Shown: one piece after another, positions 6,342 to 13,262 of the stretch
Numbering within the stretch: position 1 is the first letter of the stretch
Layout: each line of letters opens with the position of its first letter
Origin: UBA4312 sp040266995
GTDB taxonomy: Bacteria; Bacillota_I; Bacilli_A; Erysipelotrichales; Erysipelotrichaceae
Direction of reading: 5' to 3'
DNA length: 20,714 bases
Assembly: GCA_040266995.1 (NCBI GenBank)
Contig: JAWRHV010000038.1
Coordinates: 1-20,714, forward strand
Program-made: the position numbers and the translations under genes
Notes under the pieces: model-generated
Told to the model about the DNA's origin: nothing
The model's database searches: none
The model's input: only the letters and a program-made list of their open reading frames with translations

Positions 6342-6354
6342 AGGAGGAGAATGT

Positions 6355-8427
6355 ATGAAATGTCAAATATTACATGAATCCAGAGGACGTATGCGGGTGC
6401 ATCTGTTTCAAAACGGGATGAGCTTGGCGCAAGCCGATATGCTGGAAACCGCTTTGTGTGAAAAAGAAGGCATCGTTCGTGTACAGGTCTATGACCGGAC
6501 ATGCGATGCGATCATTTATTATAAAGGAAACAGGGAGAATGTCATCGACGCTTTGCGTCATTTCCGTTATGAGGGACTGGAAGTGAAACCGACTGTGACC
6601 GGCCGGGAACTGAACCGGCAGTACCAGAATAAACTGGTACGAATGGTCGTTACTAGGGGATTGCGGAAATGCTTTGTCCCGATGCCGATCCGCCATATCC
6701 TTGCCTGTATCCGGGCATGGCACTTTATTAAAGAAGGTATTGCCTGTCTTTTAAAAGGGAAGATCGAAGTGGCGCTTCTGGACGCGACAGCCATTACGGT
6801 ATCGTTGTTGCGCCAGGATATGAAGACAGCCTCTTCCATCATGTTCCTGCTTCGTATCGGGGAAACCTTGGAAGAATGGACCCATAAGAAGTCCGTGGAT
6901 GATCTGGCCCGGACCATGTCATTGAATATCGATCAGGTCTGGGTGGAAGAAAACGGACAGGAATGCTTACTGCCGATCGACCAGGTAAAGGTCGGAGATA
7001 TCGTCGTGATCCGTACCGGTCATGTCATTCCGCTGGATGGGGAAGTGATTTCCGGGGATGCGGCAGTCAACCAGGCATCGATGACCGGCGAACCGCTTTC
7101 CATTCATAAATCCGAAGGCGCGTATGTTTATGCGGGCACCGTGGTCGAACAAGGGCAGTGCCGTGTCCGGGTAAAGAAGGAAATGGGCGAAGGCCAGTAT
7201 GACAGGATCATCAAAATGATCGAGGATTCCGAAAAACTCAAGAGCGCGGCCGAAGACCGTGCCAGCCACCTGGCCGATCAGCTGGTTCCGTACAGCCTTG
7301 GCGGCACCTTACTGACGTATCTGATCACACGGGATCCGACACGGGCTCTGGCGTTTCTGATGGTGGATTTTTCATGTGCCTTAAAGCTGGCGATGCCGAT
7401 CAGTGTGCTAAGTGCCATGAAGGAATGCGCCGACCACGATATGACGGTCAAGGGAGGCCGGTTTATGGAAATGGTGGCGGAGGCCGATACGATCGTTTTC
7501 GATAAGACCGGTACGCTGACGTATGCCAATCCGAAGGTACGACAGGTCATTCCTTTCAACGGAAACAGTGAACAGGAATCATTGCGCCTGGCGGCTTGTC
7601 TAGAGGAGCATTATCCGCATTCCATTGCCAACGCGGTCGTGGAAGAAGCCAAACGAAGAGGCCTGGACCATGAGGAAAAACATTCCAAGGTCGAATATGT
7701 GATTGCTCATGGTATTGCCAGCTCCATTGATGGAAAAAAGGCCATTATCGGAAGCTATCACTTCGTGTTTGAAGATGAAAAATGTGTTGTACCTGAACAA
7801 GAAAAGGAAAAATTCGATCATCTGCCCCAAGACTGTTCGTTATTATATATGGCCATTGGCGACGTTTTGGCTGCGGTTATCTGCATTGATGATCCGGTGC
7901 GTCCGGAAGCTGCGGATGTGATAAAAACGTTGCATGAAATCGGCTTTTCCAAAATTGTTATGATGACCGGAGACAATGAAGCGGCCGCTCGTTCCATTGC
8001 CCGTCAAGTGGGCGTGGATGAGTACCATGCCGGGGTTCTTCCGGAGGATAAAGCGTTATTTGTACAAAAGGAAAAAGAACAAGGAAAGACCGTGATGATG
8101 ATCGGGGATGGAATCAACGATTCACCGGCCTTGTCGGAAGCCGATGTCGGTATTGCGATTTCCACAGGCGCTGCGATAGCCAGAGAAATATCTGATATAA
8201 TGATAACAACAGAGGATCTGGTGGCTCTGGTACAGCTAAAGCGTCTAAGCGATGCCTTATTGAAACGGATCGATGAAAACTATCGCTTTATTATCGGCTT
8301 TAACTCTTTGTTGATCTTATCCGGCGTAGCAGGGATCTTACAGCCGACCACCTCGGCTTTACTACATAATATATCCACGATTGCGATTGGCTTAAGGAGC
8401 ACCACAAACCTCATAAAGGAGGCATAG
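6355..8427 (+). CDS. P1B-type metal-exporting ATPase, P1B-6-like (SCA motif, FezB-like)
   Basis: A 690-residue heavy-metal P-type ATPase. An N-terminal domain (1-75, CQILHESRGRMRVHL) has the shape of an HMA-like domain without the CxxC metal site. The actuator loop carries MTGEP; the phosphorylated residue is D383 in DKTGTLT; HYPHSIA stands for the P1B histidine motif; and MTGDN and GDGINDSPA form the hinge. The membrane metal-site motif is S340-C341-A342 in VDFSCALKLAMP, in place of CPC or SPC. From published subgroup schemes SCA marks P1B-6, which includes FezB of the iron-storing ferrosome loci; I am fairly but not fully sure of that assignment. The substrate is therefore inferred to be iron or a similar metal moved across a membrane. 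The start is ATG 6355 after AGGAGG. The TAG ends two bases before the next ATG. Confidence 0.95.
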   Translation: MKCQILHESRGRMRVHLFQNGMSLAQADMLETALCEKEGIVRVQVYDRTCDAIIYYKGNRENVIDALRHFRYEGLEVKPTVTGRELNRQYQNKLVRMVVTRGLRKCFVPMPIRHILACIRAWHFIKEGIACLLKGKIEVALLDATAITVSLLRQDMKTASSIMFLLRIGETLEEWTHKKSVDDLARTMSLNIDQVWVEENGQECLLPIDQVKVGDIVVIRTGHVIPLDGEVISGDAAVNQASMTGEPLSIHKSEGAYVYAGTVVEQGQCRVRVKKEMGEGQYDRIIKMIEDSEKLKSAAEDRASHLADQLVPYSLGGTLLTYLITRDPTRALAFLMVDFSCALKLAMPISVLSAMKECADHDMTVKGGRFMEMVAEADTIVFDKTGTLTYANPKVRQVIPFNGNSEQESLRLAACLEEHYPHSIANAVVEEAKRRGLDHEEKHSKVEYVIAHGIASSIDGKKAIIGSYHFVFEDEKCVVPEQEKEKFDHLPQDCSLLYMAIGDVLAAVICIDDPVRPEAADVIKTLHEIGFSKIVMMTGDNEAAARSIARQVGVDEYHAGVLPEDKALFVQKEKEQGKTVMMIGDGINDSPALSEADVGIAISTGAAIAREISDIMITTEDLVALVQLKRLSDALLKRIDENYRFIIGFNSLLILSGVAGILQPTTSALLHNISTIAIGLRSTTNLIKEA

Positions 8428-8429
8428 AT

Positions 8430-9752
8430 ATGATCGTAGGTGCTGTTATGGTACCGCATCCGCCGATACTGGTGGATGCCATTGGAAAGGGCGAACAACG
8501 AGCTGTATCAAAAACCATTGCTTCGTATCATCAGGCAGCGAAAACACTGGCCGGATGGAATCCGGATGTACTGGTGATCGTATCGCCCCATGCAGAATTG
8601 TATACCGATTATTTTCAGATTACGCCCGGTGATCATATTACCGGTGACTTCGCGCGTTTTGGCGCTAGACAAGTATCGTTTCATGAAACGCTGGACAAAG
8701 AATATGCCGATCGGATCTGCCAGCTGTGTAAGAAGGAAGGGTTTCCGGCTGGAAATGAATACCCACAGTCGCATACGCTGGATCATGGAACGATGGTGCC
8801 ATTATACTTTATAGAAAAATATTTACAGAATGTTCCAATTGTACGGATCGGCTTATCCGGTCATTCGTTACAACGACATCAAGTATTTGGAAAGATCATA
8901 CAAAAAGCTGGTGACCAGCTGCAGCGAAAAGTGGCCGTGGTTGCCAGTGGTGACTTATCGCATTACTGCCGGATGGATGGCCCGTATGGGTATCGTCCGG
9001 AAAGTGAAACGTACAACCAGCGGATCATGGATGTGATGGGACGCGGCGCCTTGGACGAGCTGCTGGAATTTGATGATACCCTGCGCCATCAGGCCGGGGA
9101 ATGCGGACATGGCTCGTTTACCATTCTATCCGGTATTCTGTCCGGTTATGCGTTTGAAACACAGAAGCTATCGTTTGAGGATACCTTCGGCGTTGCCTAT
9201 GGCGTCTGTATTTATACGTGCCATGACCCGTATGTGGAGCTGGCCAAGCGAACGATCGAAACGTATATTCAGGATCGCAAGGTCATCAACAGCCATGATA
9301 CGTTACCCTTATTCAAAGAACAGAAAGCCGGGGTCTTTGTGTCCATCCATGAACACGGGGCTCTGCGTGGCTGCATTGGCACCTTTTTACCGACCAAGCC
9401 GCATGTAGGCGCCGAAATCATCGCCAATGCCATCAGCGCGTCCACCCGAGATCCACGCTTTGTTCCGATTACGACGGAGGAGCTAAAAGACCTGGATATC
9501 AGTGTGGATGTTCTCGGAGAACTGGAACCGGTCAATGATATCCATGAACTGGATATCAAGAAATACGGGATCCTGGTCAGCGACCGATATGGAAGACGGG
9601 GATTGTTGTTACCGAATCTTGATGGCGTCCGGGATGTGGAACACCAGATTTCCATAGCGGCGGATAAAGCCGGCATTTATGATTACGACCTGGAGGATCT
9701 GACCATTGAGCGCTTTGAGGTTGTGAGGCATACCGATGACATTGACCTGTGA
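8430..9752 (+). CDS. amrB-amrA: Fused MEMO-AMMECR1 protein of the AmmeMemoRadiSam system
   Basis: 440 residues in two parts. Residues 1 to about 265 form a MEMO/class III extradiol-dioxygenase-like domain: VPHPPIL with H10, VSPHAELY with H54, HTLDHGTMVP with H119, and SGDLSHY with H178. From about 270 to the end is an AMMECR1 domain with the hallmark LRGCIG at 312-317, then STRDPRF and LDISVDVL. The two parts are often separate genes; here they are one frame. The trio MEMO, AMMECR1 and radical SAM recurs in bacteria and archaea, but its reaction is not established; human MEMO1 has been reported to bind iron and copper. AAAGGAGG (8417-8424) precedes ATG 8430, two bases after the ATPase stop, and the next gene overlaps its end by 17 bases, so all three are tightly coupled. 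Confidence 0.95.
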   Translation: MIVGAVMVPHPPILVDAIGKGEQRAVSKTIASYHQAAKTLAGWNPDVLVIVSPHAELYTDYFQITPGDHITGDFARFGARQVSFHETLDKEYADRICQLCKKEGFPAGNEYPQSHTLDHGTMVPLYFIEKYLQNVPIVRIGLSGHSLQRHQVFGKIIQKAGDQLQRKVAVVASGDLSHYCRMDGPYGYRPESETYNQRIMDVMGRGALDELLEFDDTLRHQAGECGHGSFTILSGILSGYAFETQKLSFEDTFGVAYGVCIYTCHDPYVELAKRTIETYIQDRKVINSHDTLPLFKEQKAGVFVSIHEHGALRGCIGTFLPTKPHVGAEIIANAISASTRDPRFVPITTEELKDLDISVDVLGELEPVNDIHELDIKKYGILVSDRYGRRGLLLPNLDGVRDVEHQISIAADKAGIYDYDLEDLTIERFEVVRHTDDIDL

Positions 9753-10563
9753 TATTTGTGTGCATCACTGTAAACTGTCGGAAGGACAGACAGGGTTCTG
9801 CCATAACCGGATGAATCAGAACGGACAGAATATTTCTGTCGGTTATGGACGCTTTACAGCGATCGCGCTGGATCCGATCGAAAAAAAGCCCTTATCGCGC
9901 TATATGCCGGGATCCAAGGTCTTATCGGTCGGCGGGTTCGGGTGCAATCTGCGCTGTCCGTTTTGTCAGAATCATGAAATCTCCATGGCCGGTCTTCATC
10001 AGGTCCGGACTGAATATATACCGGTCGACCGATTGGTGGAAGACGCCGAATCGTTAAGACCCTATGGGAATATCGGGGTGGCTTTTACGTATAATGAACC
10101 GATGATCAACTATGAGTATATTCTGGAATGCGCCCAGCAGCTTCATACGAAAAACATGAAGTGTGTCCTGGTGACAAACGGAACGATAGAAACCGGCATA
10201 CTGGACTTGCTGCTGCCCCATATCGATGCGATGAATATCGATGTCAAAGGGTTTACCCAGACTGTGTATGAGCAGCTGGCCGGGAACCTGGAGGCGGTGA
10301 AACACACGGTAGAAAAGGCATATACGCAATGTCATGTGGAGCTGACAACACTGGTGGTACCGACATTGAATACGGATCGCGGGGATTTTGAAAGGGAGGT
10401 ACAATGGATTGCCTCTTTGGATCCGAAGATCCCTTTGCATATTACCCGTTGTTTTCCGCGATATAAGATGAAGGATATCGCGCCTACCGACTTATCGGTG
10501 CTCTATGAAATGAAAGCGATCGCGCAGAATTATCTGGAAGATGTTTTGTTGGGAAACTGTTAA
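9736..10563 (+). CDS. amrS: AmmeMemoRadiSam system radical SAM enzyme
   Basis: 275 residues. The [4Fe-4S] cluster that binds S-adenosylmethionine is held by C70, C74 and C77 in GGFGCNLRCPFCQNHEIS. A second cysteine set at the N-terminus (C5, C8, C12, C22: CDICVHHCKL...GFC) is typical for this branch, which is related to pyruvate-formate-lyase activating enzymes. Later motifs are VAFTYNEPMI and MNIDVKGFT. The substrate is unknown; the conserved pairing suggests that MEMO or AMMECR1 is its partner or target. ATG 9736 lies within the end of the fusion gene, with GAGG-rich sequence in front. It closes the metal operon; the next promoter starts 20 bases after its TAA. No clear terminator was found between them. 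Confidence 0.94.
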   Translation: MTLTCDICVHHCKLSEGQTGFCHNRMNQNGQNISVGYGRFTAIALDPIEKKPLSRYMPGSKVLSVGGFGCNLRCPFCQNHEISMAGLHQVRTEYIPVDRLVEDAESLRPYGNIGVAFTYNEPMINYEYILECAQQLHTKNMKCVLVTNGTIETGILDLLLPHIDAMNIDVKGFTQTVYEQLAGNLEAVKHTVEKAYTQCHVELTTLVVPTLNTDRGDFEREVQWIASLDPKIPLHITRCFPRYKMKDIAPTDLSVLYEMKAIAQNYLEDVLLGNC

Positions 10564-10582
10564 ATTATTATCGATTTTATCC

Positions 10583-10611
10583 TTTACATAAGGGATGGAT
10601 TATGCTAATAT
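10583..10611 (+). promoter_or_regulatory. Promoter of the infC-rpmI-rplT operon
   Basis: TTTACA (10583-10588), 17 bases, TAATAT (10606-10611) with a TG extension (TG-C-TAATAT). Transcription should start near 10618. Confidence 0.78.
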
Positions 10612-10617
10612 ACACAA

Positions 10618-10736
10618 GGAAAAAGAATGGAAAGATAGAAGTACCCCTTCTCACCTGATGTTCAATAAGGAGCATGGGTCAATGCCAATTCAACGAATTG
10701 TGAAATGGAATGGGTGCGTTTATGTACCCATTTTTT
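10618..10736 (+). ncRNA. L20-type leader (autoregulatory attenuator of infC-rpmI-rplT)
   Basis: Between the promoter and infC lie about 120 bases of structured leader. The stretch ACCCCTTCTCACCTGATG (from 10644) resembles the conserved part of the Firmicutes L20 leader, and the leader ends in a terminator: ATGGGTGC (10710-10717) with GTACCCAT (10724-10731) and six T. In this family, ribosomal protein L20 binds the leader and promotes premature termination when it is in excess. The identification rests on position, order and motif memory; a covariance-model search would settle it. Confidence 0.78.
10710..10736 (+). terminator. Attenuator terminator within the L20-type leader
   Basis: An eight-pair stem with one G-T pair (10710-10717 with 10724-10731), loop GTTTAT, and a T-run to 10736, 24 bases before the infC start. 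Confidence 0.85.
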
Positions 10737-10746
10737 AATGAATGAA

Positions 10747-10754
10747 AGAAGGTG
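10747..10754 (+). promoter_or_regulatory. Shine-Dalgarno site that places the infC start at AUC
   Basis: AGAAGGTG is one base off AGGAGGTG and sits six bases before ATC 10761. The in-frame GTG at 10752 lies inside the site and so cannot be the start served by it. Confidence 0.6.
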
Positions 10755-10760
10755 TCGGAT

Positions 10761-11300
10761 ATCCAAAATCGTAAAGTAGCCCCAAATAATGTGAATCGGG
10801 ATTTGTTTAATGAAAAGATTCCATTTAAAGAAGTTCGTGTCGTTGATGCAGACGGAACACAGTTGGGCGTCATGTCAAAAAGAGATGCACAGAATATTGC
10901 CAATAAGCAGAATTTAGACTTGTTATGTGTGGCTCCGAAAGCCAAGCCCCCTGTGTGTAAAGTGCTGGACTATGGTCGTTATCACTTTGAGCAGCAGAAG
11001 AAAGCCAAGGAAGCTAAACGCAAGCAGCATGTAGTCGAAATGAAATCATTACGTTTATCACCGGTTGTGGATACACATGATTTCGAAACAAAGGTACGTC
11101 ATGCACAAAAATGGATCGAACAGGGAATGAGGGTCAAAGTCGATATGCGATTCCGAGGCCGTTTGATCACGCGTCAGGAAGTAGGACGCAAAATTATGAA
11201 TGATTTTATAGATGCGTTAGAAGAAGTAGCACTTGTAGAAAAGAAACCGAAGTTAGAAGGAAATACAATGTCTGTTACTTTAGCACCTAAGAAGAAGTAA
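10761..11300 (+). CDS. infC: Translation initiation factor IF-3, probable AUC start
   Basis: IF-3 binds the 30S subunit and checks the start codon and initiator tRNA. From ATC 10761 the protein has 179 residues. The N-domain holds FNEKIPFKEVRVVDADGTQLGVMSKRDAQ, and the C-domain holds PPVCKVLDYGRYHFEQQKKAKEAKRKQ and MRFRGRLITRQEVG, all typical. A mechanical start would be GTG 10752 (182 residues), but the ribosome site overlaps it and is well placed for AUC. infC genes of other bacteria use rare start codons (AUU in E. coli) so that IF-3 represses its own translation, and the same logic would fit here. The gene is first of three in the usual order, downstream of an L20-type leader. Confidence 0.95.
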   Translation: MQNRKVAPNNVNRDLFNEKIPFKEVRVVDADGTQLGVMSKRDAQNIANKQNLDLLCVAPKAKPPVCKVLDYGRYHFEQQKKAKEAKRKQHVVEMKSLRLSPVVDTHDFETKVRHAQKWIEQGMRVKVDMRFRGRLITRQEVGRKIMNDFIDALEEVALVEKKPKLEGNTMSVTLAPKKK

Positions 11301-11321
11301 ACAGGTAAGGAGGAACAATTT

Positions 11322-11516
11322 ATGCCTAAAATGAAAAGCCATCGTGGACTTGCTAAGCGAGTTAAGAAAACTGGTACTGGAAAATTAAAAAGAGGACATG
11401 GATATACATCTCATCGTTTCCATGGAAAAACAAAGAAACAAAGACGTCATTTAGCAAAGCCGACAACGGTTTCTGCATCAGATTACAAGCGCATTAAGGA
11501 AATGCTTGTTAAGTAA
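11322..11516 (+). CDS. rpmI: Ribosomal protein bL35
   Basis: 64 residues, the normal size, very basic: PKMKSHRGLAKRVKKTGTGKLKRGHGYTSH at the N-terminus and KKQRRHLAKPTTVSASDYKRIKEML at the C-terminus are standard L35. It is part of the large subunit. AAGGAGGAA (11307-11315) precedes ATG 11322. It lies 21 bases after infC and 19 before rplT. Confidence 0.98.
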   Translation: MPKMKSHRGLAKRVKKTGTGKLKRGHGYTSHRFHGKTKKQRRHLAKPTTVSASDYKRIKEMLVK

Positions 11517-11535
11517 TTAAGGGAGGAATAGTAAT

Positions 11536-11892
11536 ATGGCAAGAGTTAAAGGTGGAACAGTTACTCGTGCTCGTAGAAAGCGCGTAATAAAATTAGCCAA
11601 AGGATATTTTGGTTCAAAACACACATTGTATAAAACTGCAAATGAGCAGGTTATGCATTCATTTAAATATGCATACAACGATCGTCGTAAATTAAAAGGA
11701 AATATGCGTCGTATCTGGATTGCACGTATCAATGCAGCTGCTCGTTTGAACGGATTGTCTTATTCCCGCTTAATGCATGGATTAAAACTTGCTAACATCG
11801 AAATCAACCGTAAGATGTTATCGGAAATGGCAATTCATGATGAAGCTGGTTTTGCTAAGGTTTGTGAAGAAGCTAAAGCTGCTTTAAACTAA
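11536..11892 (+). CDS. rplT: Ribosomal protein bL20
   Basis: 118 residues, standard length: ARVKGGTVTRARRKRVIKLAKGYFGSKHTLYKTA, then WIARINAAARLNGLSYSRLMHGLK. L20 binds 23S rRNA early in 50S assembly and, in Firmicutes, also controls its own operon by binding the leader, which is likely here (10618-10736). The ribosome site is GGGAGGAAT (11521-11529) before ATG 11536. Confidence 0.98.
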   Translation: MARVKGGTVTRARRKRVIKLAKGYFGSKHTLYKTANEQVMHSFKYAYNDRRKLKGNMRRIWIARINAAARLNGLSYSRLMHGLKLANIEINRKMLSEMAIHDEAGFAKVCEEAKAALN

Positions 11893-11898
11893 GCATGG

Positions 11899-11923
11899 AA
11901 AGCACTCGTTGGAGTGCTTTTTT
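11899..11923 (+). terminator. Terminator after rplT
   Basis: AAAGCACTC (11899-11907), loop GTTG, GAGTGCTTT (11912-11920), T-run. Confidence 0.9.
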
Positions 11924-11937
11924 GTTAAGGAGAAACA

Positions 11938-13149
11938 ATGAAGAACTTTGAAAAATATGCGGAATTATTGATACGCAGTGGATTAAATGTGAAAAAAGGC
12001 CAACTTGTGATCATCAAGGCCCCTGTAGAAGTGTACGCGTTTGTACAGATTCTATGTCAGAAGGCCTATGAAGCCGGGGCATCGGATGTCAAGGTGCTGT
12101 ACCGGGATGAACATGTTCTTCATCAAAGATATCTATATGGACAGCAAGAGATATTTGAAACTATTCCTTCTTATGAAACGGATTTCTATAATATGACCAG
12201 TGAACAAGGTGCTGCTTATTTGACATTGGTCGGCGAAGACCCGGATCTGATGAAGGATGTGGATATCCATCGGATCACAAAAAGATCCAAAGCGTTCCGG
12301 CAGGCAACCAAAGCGTACCGACATCGCCTGGATTTTATGGAATGCCCGTGGTGTATTGCGGCCGTTTCTACGAAAAGCTGGGCCAATAAAGTCTATCCGG
12401 GCAAGGACGATGCAATGAATCGTCTGTGGCAGGCCATCTTCAAAGTGAGCCGGATCGACGAAGACTGGGAAGACCGAAAAACATACTTTGCCTCCATTGT
12501 GCATACGTTGAATATGATGAAGATCCGTATACTGCACTACAAAAACAGTCTGGGAACAGATTTAACCGTTTCGTTACCGGAAGGATATCGGTTTGCCGGA
12601 GGAGGCAGTACGTTGAAAAACGGCCTCTATTATTATCCTAATATCCCTACCGAAGAAGTCTTTTCTGCTCCATATAAATACGGTGTGGACGGAACGCTAT
12701 ACAGCTCGATGCCGTTAAACTACAATGGGTCGCTGGTTCAGGATTTTTGGTTTCGCTTTGAAAAGGGAAAGGTCATCGAATGCCATGCCCGTAAAGGAAA
12801 ACATGTGCTGGAAAGTATCCTGGATACCGATGATGGTTCCCGGTATTTAGGTGAGCTAGCCCTGGTTCCCTACGGGTCTCCGATCCAACGTCTGCAGACG
12901 TTGTTCTACGAAACGCTGATCGATGAAAATGCTTCGTGTCATTTTGCCTTGGGACAATCGTATGCCGAATGTCTGGAGAACGGACTGGAACTGGAAGAGG
13001 AGGTCCTGGCTCAAAAGGGTATGAATCAATCTTCGGTCCATGTGGATTTCATGGTGGGAACTGAAGACCTGCAGATCGATGCATATACGGAATCCGGTGA
13101 AGTCATACGGATTTTTGAAAACGGGAAATACAGCTCTGTATTTGAATAA
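11938..13149 (+). CDS. M29-family aminopeptidase (AmpS/PepS type)
   Basis: A 403-residue cytoplasmic metallo-aminopeptidase that removes N-terminal residues from peptides using two metal ions. The expected ligands are present: E240 in NIPTEEVFSAP, E306 in YLGELALVP, H335 in ENASCHFALGQ, H368 and D370 in SSVHVDFMVGT; Y342 matches the conserved active-site tyrosine. Length is normal for M29. AAGGAGA (11926-11932) precedes ATG 11938. The gene begins 15 bases after the rplT terminator, so it is either served by readthrough or by a promoter that I could not identify. Confidence 0.94.
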   Translation: MKNFEKYAELLIRSGLNVKKGQLVIIKAPVEVYAFVQILCQKAYEAGASDVKVLYRDEHVLHQRYLYGQQEIFETIPSYETDFYNMTSEQGAAYLTLVGEDPDLMKDVDIHRITKRSKAFRQATKAYRHRLDFMECPWCIAAVSTKSWANKVYPGKDDAMNRLWQAIFKVSRIDEDWEDRKTYFASIVHTLNMMKIRILHYKNSLGTDLTVSLPEGYRFAGGGSTLKNGLYYYPNIPTEEVFSAPYKYGVDGTLYSSMPLNYNGSLVQDFWFRFEKGKVIECHARKGKHVLESILDTDDGSRYLGELALVPYGSPIQRLQTLFYETLIDENASCHFALGQSYAECLENGLELEEEVLAQKGMNQSSVHVDFMVGTEDLQIDAYTESGEVIRIFENGKYSSVFE

Positions 13150-13201
13150 GGACAAAACTAGTATGTGTATAAATGTGTACCTTTCCTATTCGGTTAAATT
13201 A

Positions 13202-13210
13202 TGTTAAAAT
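13202..13210 (+). promoter_or_regulatory. Extended -10 promoter of the DUF2812-like gene
   Basis: TG-T-TAAAAT at 13202-13210. TTTCCT (13182-13187) stands 17 bases upstream as a poor -35. Confidence 0.4.
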
Positions 13211-13262
13211 GACTACGATTGGAATTGTGTCTGTATACAGATACAGGATTGAAGGTGAAAAA

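Noticed and set aside
13173..13262. N-terminal extension of the DUF2812-like protein
   Set aside because: The extra 30 codons cross the extended -10 promoter and have no ribosome site; ATG 13263 has both.
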